64,000 bases of DNA from Pseudomonas triticifolii (lineage in GTDB: Bacteria; Pseudomonadota; Gammaproteobacteria; Pseudomonadales; Pseudomonadaceae). Position numbers and translations under genes: made by a program. Positions 26,400-35,645 of the stretch are shown here, one piece after another. The notes below the pieces were generated by a model. The model searched no databases, was not told the origin of the DNA, and worked only from the letters and a program-made list of their open reading frames with translations. The first letter of the stretch is position 1. Each line of letters begins with the position of its first letter. The stretch is from NCBI RefSeq assembly GCF_014358015.1, contig NZ_JACONV010000003.1, forward strand, positions 124,001 to 188,000, in the 5' to 3' direction.

Positions 26400-27182
26400 A
26401 TGAAAAAAGCATGGCTGACCCTTTCCGCACTGGCTTTGTGCCTGGCCGCTGGTAACACGATGGCCAAGGAGTACAAGGAGCTGCGCTTCGGCGTTGATCC
26501 TTCCTACGCACCGTTCGAATCCAAAGCCGCCGACGGCAGCCTGGTGGGCTTCGATATCGATCTGGGCAACGCCATCTGCAAAGAGCTGAAAGTCACCTGC
26601 AAGTGGGTTGAAAGCGACTTTGACGGCATGATTCCGGGCTTGAAAGCCCGTAAGTTCGACGGCGTGATCTCCTCCATGACCGTGACCCCGGCTCGCGAGA
26701 AAGTCATCGATTTCTCCAACGAACTGTTTTCCGGCCCGACCTCACTGGTGTTCAAGAAAGGTGCAGGCCTCACCGCTGACCCGGCCAGCCTGAAAGGCAA
26801 GACCGTGGGCTACGAGCAAGGCACCATCCAGGAAGCCTATGCCAAGGCCGTACTGGACAAGGCTGGCGTGAAAACCCAGGCCTACGCCAACCAGGATCAG
26901 GTTTACGCTGACCTGACTTCCGGCCGTCTGGATGCATCCATTCAGGACATGCTGCAAGCTGAACTGGGTTTCCTGAAATCGCCAGCCGGTGCGGGTTACG
27001 AAGTCAGCGAACCGGTAGACAGCCCACTGCTGCCATCCAAGACCGCTATCGGCATCGCCAAAGGCAACAAAGAACTCAAAGCCCTTCTCGATAAAGGCAT
27101 CAAAGCGCTGCACGATGACGGCACCTACGCCGAAATCCAGAAAAAGCACTTTGGCGACCTGAATCTGTACAGCGGTAAATAA
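26400..27182 (+). CDS. Basic amino acid ABC transporter, periplasmic binding protein (HisJ/AotJ-like)
   Basis: A 260-residue periplasmic binding protein with a signal peptide (MKKAWLTLSALALCLAAGNTMA). The HisJ/LAO-type ligand motifs are present: LRFGVDPSYAPFES, LVGFDIDLGNAIC, FDGMIPGLKARKFDGVISSMTVTPAR, and VGYEQGTIQEAYA. The two Cys in DLGNAICKELKVTC match the family disulfide. It should bind arginine, ornithine, lysine or histidine. An AAGGA precedes the ATG at 26400. A hairpin separates it from the permease genes, as is usual where the binding protein is made in excess. Confidence 0.9.
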   Translation: MKKAWLTLSALALCLAAGNTMAKEYKELRFGVDPSYAPFESKAADGSLVGFDIDLGNAICKELKVTCKWVESDFDGMIPGLKARKFDGVISSMTVTPAREKVIDFSNELFSGPTSLVFKKGAGLTADPASLKGKTVGYEQGTIQEAYAKAVLDKAGVKTQAYANQDQVYADLTSGRLDASIQDMLQAELGFLKSPAGAGYEVSEPVDSPLLPSKTAIGIAKGNKELKALLDKGIKALHDDGTYAEIQKKHFGDLNLYSGK

Positions 27183-27189
27183 CACCTCG

Positions 27190-27239
27190 ACGCCCATCGA
27201 TTTCGGCGATGATTCGCCGCCCTTCGATGGGCGTTTCTG
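27190..27239 (+). terminator. Intercistronic hairpin after the binding-protein gene
   Basis: Outer arms ACGCCCATCGA and TCGATGGGCGT enclose an inner stem GGCGA / TCGCC, followed by TTTCTGTT. It can act as an attenuating terminator and protect the upstream mRNA, which would raise the binding protein over the permeases. Confidence 0.7.
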
Positions 27240-27264
27240 TTCGTGACCGCTCAAGGTTTTATCC

Positions 27265-27993
27265 ATGCTCGACTCACTGATGCACACCCTCGGACTTTCG
27301 GCCTTCAGCCTGAAGGGCTTCGGCCCGCTGCTGCTGCAAGGCACCTGGATGACCGTCCAACTTTCGGTGCTGTCCCTGTTTCTGAGCATCGTGCTCGGAT
27401 TGATCGGGGCCAGCGCCAAGCTGTCGAGCTCGGCGCTGCTGCGCGTGCCGGCACAGGTCTACACCACGTTGATCCGTGGCGTTCCGGATCTGGTGTTGAT
27501 GCTGCTGATTTTCTACAGCCTGCAAACCTGGCTGACCAGCCTGACCGACGCCATGGAGTGGGAATACATCGAAATCAATCCGTTCAGCGCAGGCGTCATC
27601 ACGCTGGGCTTCATTTACGGGGCGTACTTCACAGAGACGTTCCGCGGCGCGATTCTTTCAGTGCCGCGTGGTCAAGTAGAAGCCGCCACCGCTTACGGCC
27701 TCACACGCGGCCAGCGTTTTCGTTTTGTGGTGTTTCCACAAATGATGCGCTATGCGCTGCCCGGCATCGGCAATAACTGGCAAGTGCTGCTCAAGGCGAC
27801 CGCGCTGGTGTCGATCATTGGCCTGGCCGATCTGGTCAAGGCTTCGCAGGACGCGGGCAAGAGCACCTATCAACTGTTTTACTTCCTGGTTCTGGCCGCA
27901 CTGATCTATCTCGCGATCACCAGCGCATCGAACTTCGCCCTGCGTTGGGCTGAACGGCACTACGCCGCAGGCAGCCGGGAGGCGCAGCGATGA
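27265..27993 (+). CDS. Amino acid ABC transporter permease (HisQ-like)
   Basis: A 242-residue inner membrane permease with about five helices. The N-terminal GTWMTVQLSVLSLFLSIVLGL and the EAA loop that docks the ATPase (VPRGQVEAATAYGLTRGQRFRFVVFPQMMRYALPG) identify the His/Glu/Gln/Arg/opine family. It pairs with the downstream HisM-like permease, with which it overlaps by four bases (ATGA). Confidence 0.93.
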   Translation: MLDSLMHTLGLSAFSLKGFGPLLLQGTWMTVQLSVLSLFLSIVLGLIGASAKLSSSALLRVPAQVYTTLIRGVPDLVLMLLIFYSLQTWLTSLTDAMEWEYIEINPFSAGVITLGFIYGAYFTETFRGAILSVPRGQVEAATAYGLTRGQRFRFVVFPQMMRYALPGIGNNWQVLLKATALVSIIGLADLVKASQDAGKSTYQLFYFLVLAALIYLAITSASNFALRWAERHYAAGSREAQR

Positions 27994-28700
27994 TCGAGTT
28001 GCTTCAGGAATACTGGAAGCCCTTCCTTTATACAGACGGCGTGAATGTGACCGGCCTGGCGATGACAATGTGGCTGCTCAGCGCCTCTATCGCCATCGGT
28101 TTCTGCCTGTCGATTCCGCTGTCCATCGCCCGTGTATCGAGCAGGCGTTGGGTCCGCTGGCCTGTGCAGTTCTACACCTATCTGTTTCGTGGCACACCGC
28201 TCTACATCCAGTTGCTGATCTGCTACACCGGCATCTACAGCATTGCAGCAGTGCGTGAGCAACCCTTGCTGGATGCGTTCTTTCGCGATGCGATGAACTG
28301 CACCATCCTGGCGTTCACCCTGAACACCTGCGCGTATACCACCGAGATTTTCGCCGGTGCGATCCGCAGCATGGCCCATGGCGAAGTCGAAGCGGCCAAG
28401 GCTTACGGCCTGAGCGGCTGGAAGTTGTATGCCTATGTGATCATGCCGTCAGTGCTGCGCCGCTCGCTGCCGTATTACAGCAACGAAGTGATTCTGATGC
28501 TGCACTCAACCACCGTGGCGTTCACCGCCACCGTGCCGGACATTCTGAAAGTCGCGCGGGACGCCAACTCGGCGACCTTCATGACCTTCCAGTCCTTCGG
28601 GATCGCTGCCGTGATGTATCTGACCGTTACGTTCATTCTGGTCGGGTTGTTCCGTCTTGCCGAACGTCGCTGGCTGGCCTTCCTCGGCCCCGCTCATTAA
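27990..28700 (+). CDS. Amino acid ABC transporter permease (HisM-like)
   Basis: A 236-residue permease, the second half of the membrane channel. The EAA loop is MAHGEVEAAKAYGLSGWKLYAYVIMPSVLRRSLP, and YLFRGTPLYIQLLICYTGIYS is the conserved HisM segment. Its ATG overlaps the stop of the HisQ-like gene, and the hydrolase gene starts 16 bases after its stop. Confidence 0.93.
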   Translation: MIELLQEYWKPFLYTDGVNVTGLAMTMWLLSASIAIGFCLSIPLSIARVSSRRWVRWPVQFYTYLFRGTPLYIQLLICYTGIYSIAAVREQPLLDAFFRDAMNCTILAFTLNTCAYTTEIFAGAIRSMAHGEVEAAKAYGLSGWKLYAYVIMPSVLRRSLPYYSNEVILMLHSTTVAFTATVPDILKVARDANSATFMTFQSFGIAAVMYLTVTFILVGLFRLAERRWLAFLGPAH

Positions 28701-28716
28701 TCAGGACAGCGCCACC

Positions 28717-29835
28717 ATGCTCCATCACACCCATGACGTGCTGTCGCCGCTGCCGGGCACCGTGCGTTGCGTTCACAGCTTTCACTACGGCCCTCAGAAC
28801 GGCGCGGGCAAGGTCTACATTCAGGCTTCCCTGCATGCCGACGAACTGCCCGGCATGCTGGTGGCCTGGTACTTGAAGCAGCGGCTGGCCGAGCTGGAAA
28901 ACGCCGGTCGCCTGCTGGGCGAAATCGTCGTGGTGCCGGTGGCCAACCCCATAGGTCTCGAACAGGTATTGATGGACACGCCGCTGGGCCGCTACGAGCT
29001 GGAAAGCGGACAGAACTTCAATCGCGGGTTCATCGACCTCGGGCAACACGTGGGCGACGAGATTGAAGCGCGGCTGACCCAGGACCCGATTCAGAACCGC
29101 ACCCTGGTGCGCGACAGCCTGCGCGCCGCGCTCAACGCCCGGATACCGACCACCCAGTTGCAATCATTGCGCCTGACGCTACAGCGCCTGGCCTGCGATG
29201 CCGACATGGTACTGGACCTGCATTGCGACTTCGAGTCGGTCGAGCACCTGTACACCACGCCCGAAGCCTGGCCGAAGGTCGAGCCGCTGTCACGTTACCT
29301 CGGCGCACAGGCGAGCCTGCTGGCGACCAATTCAGGCGGTCAGTCGTTCGACGAATGCTTCACGCTGGTCTGGTGGCAATTGCAGCAGCGCTTCGGCGAG
29401 CGCTTCCCGATCCCGATGGGCAGCTTCTCGGTGACCCTTGAGCTGCGTGGGCAAGGCGACGTCAATCACTCACTGGCCAGCCGTGACAGCCAGGCGATCA
29501 TCAATTACCTGGTCGATGCCGGCCTGATCGACGGCGAACGGCAGATCCCGCCCGAACTGCTGTACCCCGCGACGCCTCTGGCAGCGGTCGAGCCGGTCGC
29601 GACACCGGTCGGCGGCTTGCTGGTGTTCTGTGCGACGCCTGGCGAGCACGTCGAAGCCGGACAACTGATCGCCGAGATCATTGACCCGATCAGCGACGCG
29701 GTGACCAGCATTCATTCGCTCAATGCGGGTCTGCTGTATGCGCGCTCGTTGCGCCGCATGGCCACCGCAGGCATGGTCATCGCCCATATAGCGGGCACGC
29801 GGGCCTATCGCAGCGGCTACCTACTTTCTCCTTGA
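28717..29835 (+). CDS. AstE/aspartoacylase-like M14 zinc hydrolase inside the transporter operon
   Basis: A 372-residue protein of the succinylglutamate desuccinylase/aspartoacylase family. The zinc ligands are seen as H and E of QASLHADELPGM and the His of DLHCDFE. The catalytic Glu is probably in VTLELRGQGD. Such enzymes cleave N-acyl amino acids; AstE removes succinate from succinylglutamate in arginine catabolism. Its place between the permease and ATPase genes suggests that it processes an acylated or conjugated amino acid carried by the transporter. The frame reaches back to 28657, but the ATG at 28717 follows the HisM stop and has CAGGAC upstream. Confidence 0.8.
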   Translation: MLHHTHDVLSPLPGTVRCVHSFHYGPQNGAGKVYIQASLHADELPGMLVAWYLKQRLAELENAGRLLGEIVVVPVANPIGLEQVLMDTPLGRYELESGQNFNRGFIDLGQHVGDEIEARLTQDPIQNRTLVRDSLRAALNARIPTTQLQSLRLTLQRLACDADMVLDLHCDFESVEHLYTTPEAWPKVEPLSRYLGAQASLLATNSGGQSFDECFTLVWWQLQQRFGERFPIPMGSFSVTLELRGQGDVNHSLASRDSQAIINYLVDAGLIDGERQIPPELLYPATPLAAVEPVATPVGGLLVFCATPGEHVEAGQLIAEIIDPISDAVTSIHSLNAGLLYARSLRRMATAGMVIAHIAGTRAYRSGYLLSP

Positions 29836-29844
29836 GGACCTCTC

Positions 29845-30609
29845 ATGTACAAACTGACCATCGATGGCCTGCACAAGCGCTATGGCGACAACGAGGTGCT
29901 CAAGGGCGTGTCGCTCAAGGCCAGCAGCGGTGATGTCATCTGCCTGATCGGCGCCAGCGGCTCGGGCAAGAGCACGTTTTTGCGTTGCATCAACTTTCTG
30001 GAACAGCCCAACGACGGCGCCATGAGCCTGGACGGCCAGCAAGTGCGCATGGTCAGCGACAAGGATGGCATGCGTGTGGCCGACCCGGACGAGCTGCAAC
30101 GTATCCGTACTCGACTGGCCATGGTGTTCCAGCACTTCAACCTGTGGGCACACATGACCGTGCTGGAAAACATCACCATGGCGCCACGCCGGGTGCTGGG
30201 TGTGCCTAAAGCCGAAGCCGAAGCCCGTGCACGCAAATACCTGGACAAGGTCGGCCTGCCCGAGCGCGTGGCCGACCAGTACCCGGCGTTTCTGTCCGGC
30301 GGCCAGCAACAGCGCGTGGCGATTGCCCGTGCGCTGGCGATGGAACCGGAGATCATGCTGTTCGATGAGCCGACCTCGGCACTCGACCCGGAGCTGGTCG
30401 GTGAAGTGCTGAAGGTGATTCAGGGCCTGGCCGATGAAGGCCGCACCATGATCCTGGTCACTCATGAAATGGGCTTTGCCCGTAAAGTGGCCAGCCAGGT
30501 GGTGTTCCTGCACCAGGGCCAGATCGAAGAATCCGGGCACCCGGATGAGGTGCTGAACAACCCCAAGAGCGAGCGGTTGCAGCAGTTCTTGAGCGGAAAC
30601 CTGAAGTAA
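29845..30609 (+). CDS. Amino acid ABC transporter ATP-binding protein (HisP-like)
   Basis: A 254-residue ABC ATPase. Walker A is GASGSGKST near residue 36. The Q-loop is in MVFQHFNLWAHMTVLEN, the signature is LSGGQQQR, Walker B is IMLFDEPTSALDPE, and the switch His is in VTHEMGFA. The RMVSDKDGMR insert after the first domain is typical of HisP/ArtP/AotP proteins. It is the last of five co-directional genes and starts nine bases after the hydrolase gene. Confidence 0.95.
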   Translation: MYKLTIDGLHKRYGDNEVLKGVSLKASSGDVICLIGASGSGKSTFLRCINFLEQPNDGAMSLDGQQVRMVSDKDGMRVADPDELQRIRTRLAMVFQHFNLWAHMTVLENITMAPRRVLGVPKAEAEARARKYLDKVGLPERVADQYPAFLSGGQQQRVAIARALAMEPEIMLFDEPTSALDPELVGEVLKVIQGLADEGRTMILVTHEMGFARKVASQVVFLHQGQIEESGHPDEVLNNPKSERLQQFLSGNLK

Positions 30610-30714
30610 TTGCTGCAGGTGACGCAGAGCGTGGGCAGGATCCGGCACCTGTGGAAGTTCAACTTGCTGGCGATGAACGATAGGATGCGGTCTGTCTGAC
30701 GCATCGCGTCGCCT

Positions 30715-30740
30715 GCATCGCCGGCAAGCCGCCTCCCACA
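30715..30740. repeat. Single REP arm
   Basis: GCATCGCCGGCAAGCCGCCT and its CCCACA end match the right arm of the REP class at 12952-13443. The left partner is absent or eroded. The 283-base gap between the transporter operon and the helicase gene holds nothing else that I can support. Confidence 0.75.
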
Positions 30741-30892
30741 AACCCATACTTGCGCCGAGACAGCGCAGCCCTGAATAGGCGGCGGTGTCTCCCACGTATC
30801 AGAGACATCAGGGTATCCCTCGATAACTGTTTAAAACTATTACCCTTTTCCTGCTGTCTCTGAGTTATCGCCCTTCAGAGCATTTCGACCGC

Positions 30893-33379
30893 ATGAGCAG
30901 ACCCAACGATTTCGCTCAGCGATGGTTTCGCGCCCGAGGCTGGAAGGCGTTCGCCTTTCAAAAGGAAGTCTGGGCGGCGGTGAAACAGGGTGAGTCCGGC
31001 CTGTTGCACGCCAGTACCGGCTCAGGCAAAACCTATGCGGTGTGGTTCGCGGCGCTCAACCGGTTCGCCCTGAGCCAATCCTCGACCGAAGACAAACCCC
31101 GCAAGAAAAAGCCGCCTGCCGCGCCGCTGAGCGTCCTCTGGATCACGCCCATGCGCGCACTCGCCGCCGACACTACGCGCGCGCTTGAAGCGCCGCTGGC
31201 CGAGCTGGACATCAACTGGTCAGTTGGCCTGCGCACCGGCGACACCAGCAGCAGCGAACGCGCCCGGCAAGGGCGTCGACTACCGTCTGCACTCATCACC
31301 ACCCCCGAAAGCCTGACCCTGCTGCTGACGCGTGCTGACGCCCAGCCGACGCTCTCGACGTTGCGCATGGTCGTGGTCGATGAATGGCATGAGTTGATCG
31401 GCAACAAACGCGGCGTTCAGTTGCAACTGGCACTGGCCCGCTTGCGCCAATGGAATCCACAACTGATCGTGTGGGGCATTTCTGCAACCCTGGGCAACCA
31501 GCAGCACGCGCAGGAAGTGCTGCTGGGCGAAGGCGGCGTCACGGTTCAAGGCAAGGTGGTCAAAACGCTGCAGGTCGATACGCTCTTGCCGCCCTCCATC
31601 GAGCGCTTTCCCTGGGCGGGTCATATGGGCTTGCGCATGCTGCCGCAGGTCGTCGCAGAGGTTGAAAAAAGCGCCAGTTGCCTGCTGTTCACCAATACCC
31701 GCGCGCAATCGGAAATCTGGTATCAGGCGCTGCTGGAAGCCCGCCCGGACTGGGCCGGGCTGATCGCCCTGCACCACGGTTCCCTGGCCCGCGAGGTCCG
31801 CGATTGGGTCGAACGGGCCTTGAAGGAAGGTTCGCTCAAGGCCGTAGTCTGCACCTCCAGCCTGGACCTGGGCGTGGACTTCCTGCCCGTGGAGCGCGTG
31901 CTGCAGATTGGGTCCCCCAAAGGCGTGGCGCGCCTGATGCAGCGCGCGGGGCGCTCAGGGCACGCACCGGGGCGTCCTTCGCGGGTAACGCTGGTGCCGA
32001 CCCACAGCCTTGAACTGGTGGAGGCCGCCGCCGCCCATGATGCGGTCGCCGCACGGTTGATCGAGCCAAGGGAATCGCCTCACCAGCCGCTGGACGTGCT
32101 GGTGCAGCATCTGGTCAGTGTGGCACTGGGCGGAGGCTTTCTGCCTGACGAGTTGCTGGCAGAAGTGCGTACCGCCTGGGCCTATCGCGACCTGAGCGAT
32201 GAACAGTGGCAGTGGGCGCTGGCCTTCGTACGCAATGGCGGCCACTCGCTGACGGCCTACCCCGACTACCGACGGGCCGAGCCGGACGAGCACGGTATCT
32301 GGCGCGTGCCTGATGCGCGGCTGGCACGTCGACACAGGATGAGCGTCGGCACCATCGTCAGCGACGCTACGATCAATCTCAAATACTGGAAGAAAGGCGG
32401 CGGTGGCGGCTCTCTGGGCAGCGTCGAAGAGGGCTTCATTGCACGCCTCAAGCCCGGGGACGGCTTTCTGTTTGCGGGACGCTTGCTGGAATTGGTACGG
32501 GTCGAGAACATGACCGCCTATGTCAAACGCGCCACGGGCAAGAAAGCCGCCGTGCCGCGCTGGAATGGTGGGCGTATGCCACTGTCCAGCGAACTGGCGG
32601 ACGCCGTGGTGGAGAAATTCGATGCCGCCGCGCATGGTCATTTCGACAGCCCCGAGATGCAGGCCGTCAAACCCCTGCTGGAAGTACAACGAGAATGGTC
32701 CGGGCTGCCACAACGCGACACGCTGCTGGCTGAAACGCTTAAGTCCCGTGAGGGCTGGCACCTGTTTCTCTATCCGTTCGCCGGTCGCCATGTGCATCTG
32801 GGGCTGGCGAGCCTGCTGGCCTGGCGCTTGAGCCAGCACCGGCCATTGACCTTCTCGATCGCCGTCAACGATTACGGCCTCGAACTGCTGAGCGCGAGCG
32901 AAATGGACTGGAGACAGGCATTGCAGGCTGACCTGTTTTCTGAGAAAGACCTGATGGCCGACATTCTGGCCAGCCTCAACGCGGGCGAACTGGCGCTAAG
33001 GCGCTTTCGCGAGATCGCCCGCATCTCGGGCCTGGTGTTCTCGGGCTATCCCGGTGCGGCCAAGAGCAACCGTCAGTTGCAGGCGTCCAGCGGACTGTTT
33101 TTCGAGGTATTCAAACAATACGACGCCGACAACATGTTGCTGACGCAGGCTGAGCAGGAGGTGTTGCGCCAGGAACTGGACCTGGCCCGACTGGCGCATA
33201 CCCTACGCCAGATCAACACCCGCAGGCTCGACCTGCATCCAATCAAACGCGCCACCCCACTTGCCTTCCCCCTGTTGGTGGAGCGCTTTCGCGAGAGCCT
33301 CAGCTCGGAAAAACTGGCTGACCGTATCGCGCGCATGGTGCGCGATCTGGAAAAAGCCGCTGGCCCGGAATCTGATTAA
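30893..33379 (+). CDS. Ligase-associated DEXH-box helicase (Lhr-Core type)
   Basis: An 828-residue superfamily 2 helicase. Motif I is [12 protein letters not shown] near residue 40, motif II is [11 protein letters not shown], motif III SATLGN, motif [13 protein letters not shown], motif [11 protein letters not shown] and motif [12 protein letters not shown]. Winged-helix and Lhr-core domains follow, with the [28 protein letters not shown] segment typical of this group. It is a 3'-5' single-strand translocase and unwinds RNA:DNA hybrids in the relatives studied. It overlaps the phosphoesterase start by one base (TAATG). Confidence 0.93.
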   Translation: MSRPNDFAQRWFRARGWKAFAFQKEVWAAVKQGESGLLHASTGSGKTYAVWFAALNRFALSQSSTEDKPRKKKPPAAPLSVLWITPMRALAADTTRALEAPLAELDINWSVGLRTGDTSSSERARQGRRLPSALITTPESLTLLLTRADAQPTLSTLRMVVVDEWHELIGNKRGVQLQLALARLRQWNPQLIVWGISATLGNQQHAQEVLLGEGGVTVQGKVVKTLQVDTLLPPSIERFPWAGHMGLRMLPQVVAEVEKSASCLLFTNTRAQSEIWYQALLEARPDWAGLIALHHGSLAREVRDWVERALKEGSLKAVVCTSSLDLGVDFLPVERVLQIGSPKGVARLMQRAGRSGHAPGRPSRVTLVPTHSLELVEAAAAHDAVAARLIEPRESPHQPLDVLVQHLVSVALGGGFLPDELLAEVRTAWAYRDLSDEQWQWALAFVRNGGHSLTAYPDYRRAEPDEHGIWRVPDARLARRHRMSVGTIVSDATINLKYWKKGGGGGSLGSVEEGFIARLKPGDGFLFAGRLLELVRVENMTAYVKRATGKKAAVPRWNGGRMPLSSELADAVVEKFDAAAHGHFDSPEMQAVKPLLEVQREWSGLPQRDTLLAETLKSREGWHLFLYPFAGRHVHLGLASLLAWRLSQHRPLTFSIAVNDYGLELLSASEMDWRQALQADLFSEKDLMADILASLNAGELALRRFREIARISGLVFSGYPGAAKSNRQLQASSGLFFEVFKQYDADNMLLTQAEQEVLRQELDLARLAHTLRQINTRRLDLHPIKRATPLAFPLLVERFRESLSSEKLADRIARMVRDLEKAAGPESD

Positions 33380-34035
33380 TGAAGCCCTGCATTGCTATCA
33401 CGCTGGCAGATGAAGAGCTGTGGCTGTTGGCCGACAAGGCCATTTACTATCCTGCCGAACGCGCCCTGCTGATCGCCGACGCACATTTCGGCAAGGCAGC
33501 CGCCTACCGCAAACTGGGCCAGCCAGTACCGCACGGCACTACCCAGGCCAACCTGCGGCGTCTGGACCGGTTACTTGATGACTACCTCTGCGAGCACCTG
33601 ATCTTTCTCGGGGACTTCATGCATGCCCCCGAGTCTCATGCCTTGGGCACGCTCCATTCGCTGCATGAATGGCGGGCGAGCCGGGCAGGACTGAGAATCA
33701 CCCTGATACGCGGCAACCACGACAAGCGTGCAGGCGACCCGCCAACCAGCCTGGATATAGAGGTGGTGGCAGAACCCTTGTTGCTGGGCCCGTTCGCGTT
33801 ACAACACGAACCCGACGCGCACGCGACGCATCATGTTCTGGCAGGACATGTCCACCCGGTTTACCGCCTGCATGGGCGGGGTCGGCAGAGCTTGAGACTG
33901 GCGTGTTTCTATCTCGGCCAGAAGGTCAGCCTGCTGCCTGCGTTCGGCGAGTTCACCGGGGGCTTCGCTATCCGCCCAGCGAAGAACACAATGATTTATG
34001 TCACCGGAGACGGGGCAATCTGGCCGGTAGCGTGA
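33379..34035 (+). CDS. pdeM: Ligase-associated metallophosphoesterase PdeM (MPE)
   Basis: A 218-residue calcineurin-like phosphoesterase with all metal motifs: DAHFGKAAAYRK (Asp, His), FLGDFMH (Gly-Asp), RGNHDKRAG (Asn-His-Asp), and VLAGHVHPVYR (Gly-His-x-His). Homologues are manganese-dependent DNA nucleases and phosphodiesterases in the same cluster as the helicase, ligase and exonuclease. The one-base overlap with the helicase gene indicates tight coupling. Confidence 0.92.
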   Translation: MKPCIAITLADEELWLLADKAIYYPAERALLIADAHFGKAAAYRKLGQPVPHGTTQANLRRLDRLLDDYLCEHLIFLGDFMHAPESHALGTLHSLHEWRASRAGLRITLIRGNHDKRAGDPPTSLDIEVVAEPLLLGPFALQHEPDAHATHHVLAGHVHPVYRLHGRGRQSLRLACFYLGQKVSLLPAFGEFTGGFAIRPAKNTMIYVTGDGAIWPVA

Positions 34036-34049
34036 AGGCTTGATAAACG

Positions 34050-34086
34050 AAAACGCCCGCGGTCTCGATAGAGACAGCGGGCGTTC
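34050..34086 (-). terminator. Intrinsic terminator for the minus-strand peptide gene
   Basis: Arms AACGCCCGC and GCGGGCGTT surround an inner stem GTCTC / GAGAC. On the minus strand the stem is followed by TTCGTTTATC; on the plus strand no T run follows. It therefore suits the peptide gene, whose stop codon is five bases away. Confidence 0.75.
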
Positions 34087-34091
34087 GGGAA

Positions 34092-34304
34092 TCAGGCAAC
34101 AGGTGCAGGTGGTGGCTCGTCCGGCACGGTAGGTACACCCGGCTCGCTCGGCTCGGGATAGGGCGTGTCTGGTCCCGGATCTCCCGGAATGCCGCCCCCC
34201 ACCATGTTCAACTCTGTATGAGCCATCAGTGACCAGGCCAGCAGTCCGATCTCGTTGAGTGGAGGAGATGTTTCCTGTTCAGAGGTTTTGAACGTGGTCT
34301 TCAT
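34092..34304 (-). CDS. Small proline-rich peptide with a double-glycine leader motif
   Basis: A 70-residue product in two parts. Residues 1-38 look like a leader (MKTTFKTSEQE... then EIGLLAWSLMAHTELNMVGGG), ending in EL-xx-V-x-GG, the consensus of double-glycine leaders cleaved by C39 peptidase ABC exporters. The remaining 32 residues are Pro-rich (13 Pro), acidic and lack Cys. An AGGAG lies six bases before the ATG at 34304, and a dedicated terminator follows the stop, so the gene looks real. No exporter or modification gene is adjacent. I do not recognise the family; it could be a bacteriocin-like or signalling peptide, or an unrelated small protein. Confidence 0.7.
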   Translation of the reverse strand: MKTTFKTSEQETSPPLNEIGLLAWSLMAHTELNMVGGGIPGDPGPDTPYPEPSEPGVPTVPDEPPPAPVA

Positions 34305-34416
34305 AGGTCACTCCTGAGCAATGGCTTTCGCCTACAACCGTAAACGAATGCATGTGAGGCAATAGAGTGCGAAAACGAACATTAATTCCATCGTGTGACA
34401 GAGAACACCGAAAAAA

Positions 34417-34983
34417 TCAGGCGCGTGGCAGGGTAACGCCGCGCTGCCCTTGATACTTGCCCCCGCGATCCTTGTAGGAAACCTCGCACTCCTCGTCAGA
34501 CTCAAGAAACAGCATCTGGGCCACGCCTTCATTGGCGTAGATTTTCGCCGGCAAGGTGGTGGTGTTAGAGAATTCCAGGGTCACGTGGCCTTCCCACTCC
34601 GGTTCCAGCGGCGTGACGTTGACGATAATGCCGCAGCGCGCATAAGTGCTTTTTCCCAGACAGATGGTCAGGACATTGCGCGGAATGCGGAAATATTCGA
34701 CGGTCCGTGCCAGCGCGAACGAGTTCGGCGGGATGATGCACACGTCGCTCTTGACGTCGACAAAGCTTTTTTCATCGAAGTTTTTCGGATCGACAGTGGC
34801 CGAATTGATGTTGGTGAAGACCTTGAATTCATCGGCGCAACGCACATCGTAGCCGTAGCTGGACACCCCGTAGGAGATCAGTCGGTCTGCGCCTTCGCCA
34901 CGCATCTGACGCTCGACGAAGGGCTCGATCATGCCGTGCTCTTGCGCCATGCGGCGAATCCACTTGTCCGATTTGATGCTCAT
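34417..34983 (-). CDS. dcd: dCTP deaminase
   Basis: A 188-residue enzyme that deaminates dCTP to dUTP for dTMP synthesis. Family segments are [87 protein letters not shown] (read in parts), and the C-terminal [19 protein letters not shown]. Both length and ends are complete. It is a single gene on the minus strand. Confidence 0.96.
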   Translation of the reverse strand: MSIKSDKWIRRMAQEHGMIEPFVERQMRGEGADRLISYGVSSYGYDVRCADEFKVFTNINSATVDPKNFDEKSFVDVKSDVCIIPPNSFALARTVEYFRIPRNVLTICLGKSTYARCGIIVNVTPLEPEWEGHVTLEFSNTTTLPAKIYANEGVAQMLFLESDEECEVSYKDRGGKYQGQRGVTLPRA

Positions 34984-35302
34984 GGGAATGTCCTGATCTA
35001 CGAGGTGAAAAAGATGTGCTGCATCTTACCGGGCCTGCGCCACGTGTTCAAAGGCAACATATCTGCCATCCATGAGACCTGAGCCGCACTTTCGACGCGA
35101 ATGGAAATAATCCTCGACAGACCATTGGCACGTCAGACAAAAAGGGTTAAGGTGGCGTCACTGTGTTGCTTGTGTCACTGAGAATCTCTACACGATGTTG
35201 AATTTCGATCCAACCATCTCCATGAATTTTCCAGCTCTTTGCACTCAGTCTCGGCCAGGGCTCTTCCTACGCCGCAGTTAACTTTGTCCAAGGAGATATA
35301 CT
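34984..35302. other. Intergenic region with the cold shock gene leader
   Basis: No gene is seen. The last 100 bases before the cold shock gene probably form the long structured leader usual for csp mRNAs, ending in a strong CAAGGAGATATACT ribosome binding site. A TTGGCACG at 35125-35132 lacks the -12 GC at the right distance, so it is not a sigma-54 promoter. Confidence 0.5.
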
Positions 35303-35512
35303 ATGTCCAATCGCCAAACTGGTACCGTTAAGTGGTTCAACGATGAAAAAGGCTTCGGCTTCATCACTCCACAATCCGGTGACGACCTGTTCGTACACTT
35401 CAAAGCTATCCAATCCGACGGCTTCAAAAGCCTGAAAGAAGGCCAACAGGTTTCTTTCATCGCTACCCGCGGTCAGAAAGGCATGCAAGCTGAAGAAGTT
35501 CAAGTTATCTAA
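35303..35512 (+). CDS. Cold shock protein, CspA/CapB type
   Basis: A 69-residue single OB-fold RNA chaperone. RNP1 (KGFGFIT) and RNP2 (LFVHF) are intact, and the whole follows the [20 protein letters not shown] pattern. It binds single-stranded RNA and keeps it unfolded in the cold. The N-terminal part contains the csp15/csp22-type epitope ([15 protein letters not shown]) that solanaceous plants detect. It is a single gene with its own terminator. Confidence 0.95.
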   Translation: MSNRQTGTVKWFNDEKGFGFITPQSGDDLFVHFKAIQSDGFKSLKEGQQVSFIATRGQKGMQAEEVQVI

Positions 35513-35529
35513 CTTGTACTGATTCGCTT

Positions 35530-35560
35530 AAAAACCCCGCCCTCAAAAGCGGGGTTTTTT
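35530..35560 (+). terminator. Intrinsic terminator after the cold shock gene
   Basis: Stem AAAACCCCGC / GCGGGGTTTT with a short loop and a run of six T. Confidence 0.92.
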
Positions 35561-35645
35561 ATTGCCTGCGATTTAAGCCCAACCGTAATCCCGGCTTGAA
35601 GCGGGCCAAACAAGGCCGACCCGCTCTCAACAAACGACCTACCGA

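Noticed and set aside
35125..35142. TTGGCACG before the cold shock gene as a sigma-54 promoter
   Set aside because: The -12 GC is missing at the required ten-base distance from GG.
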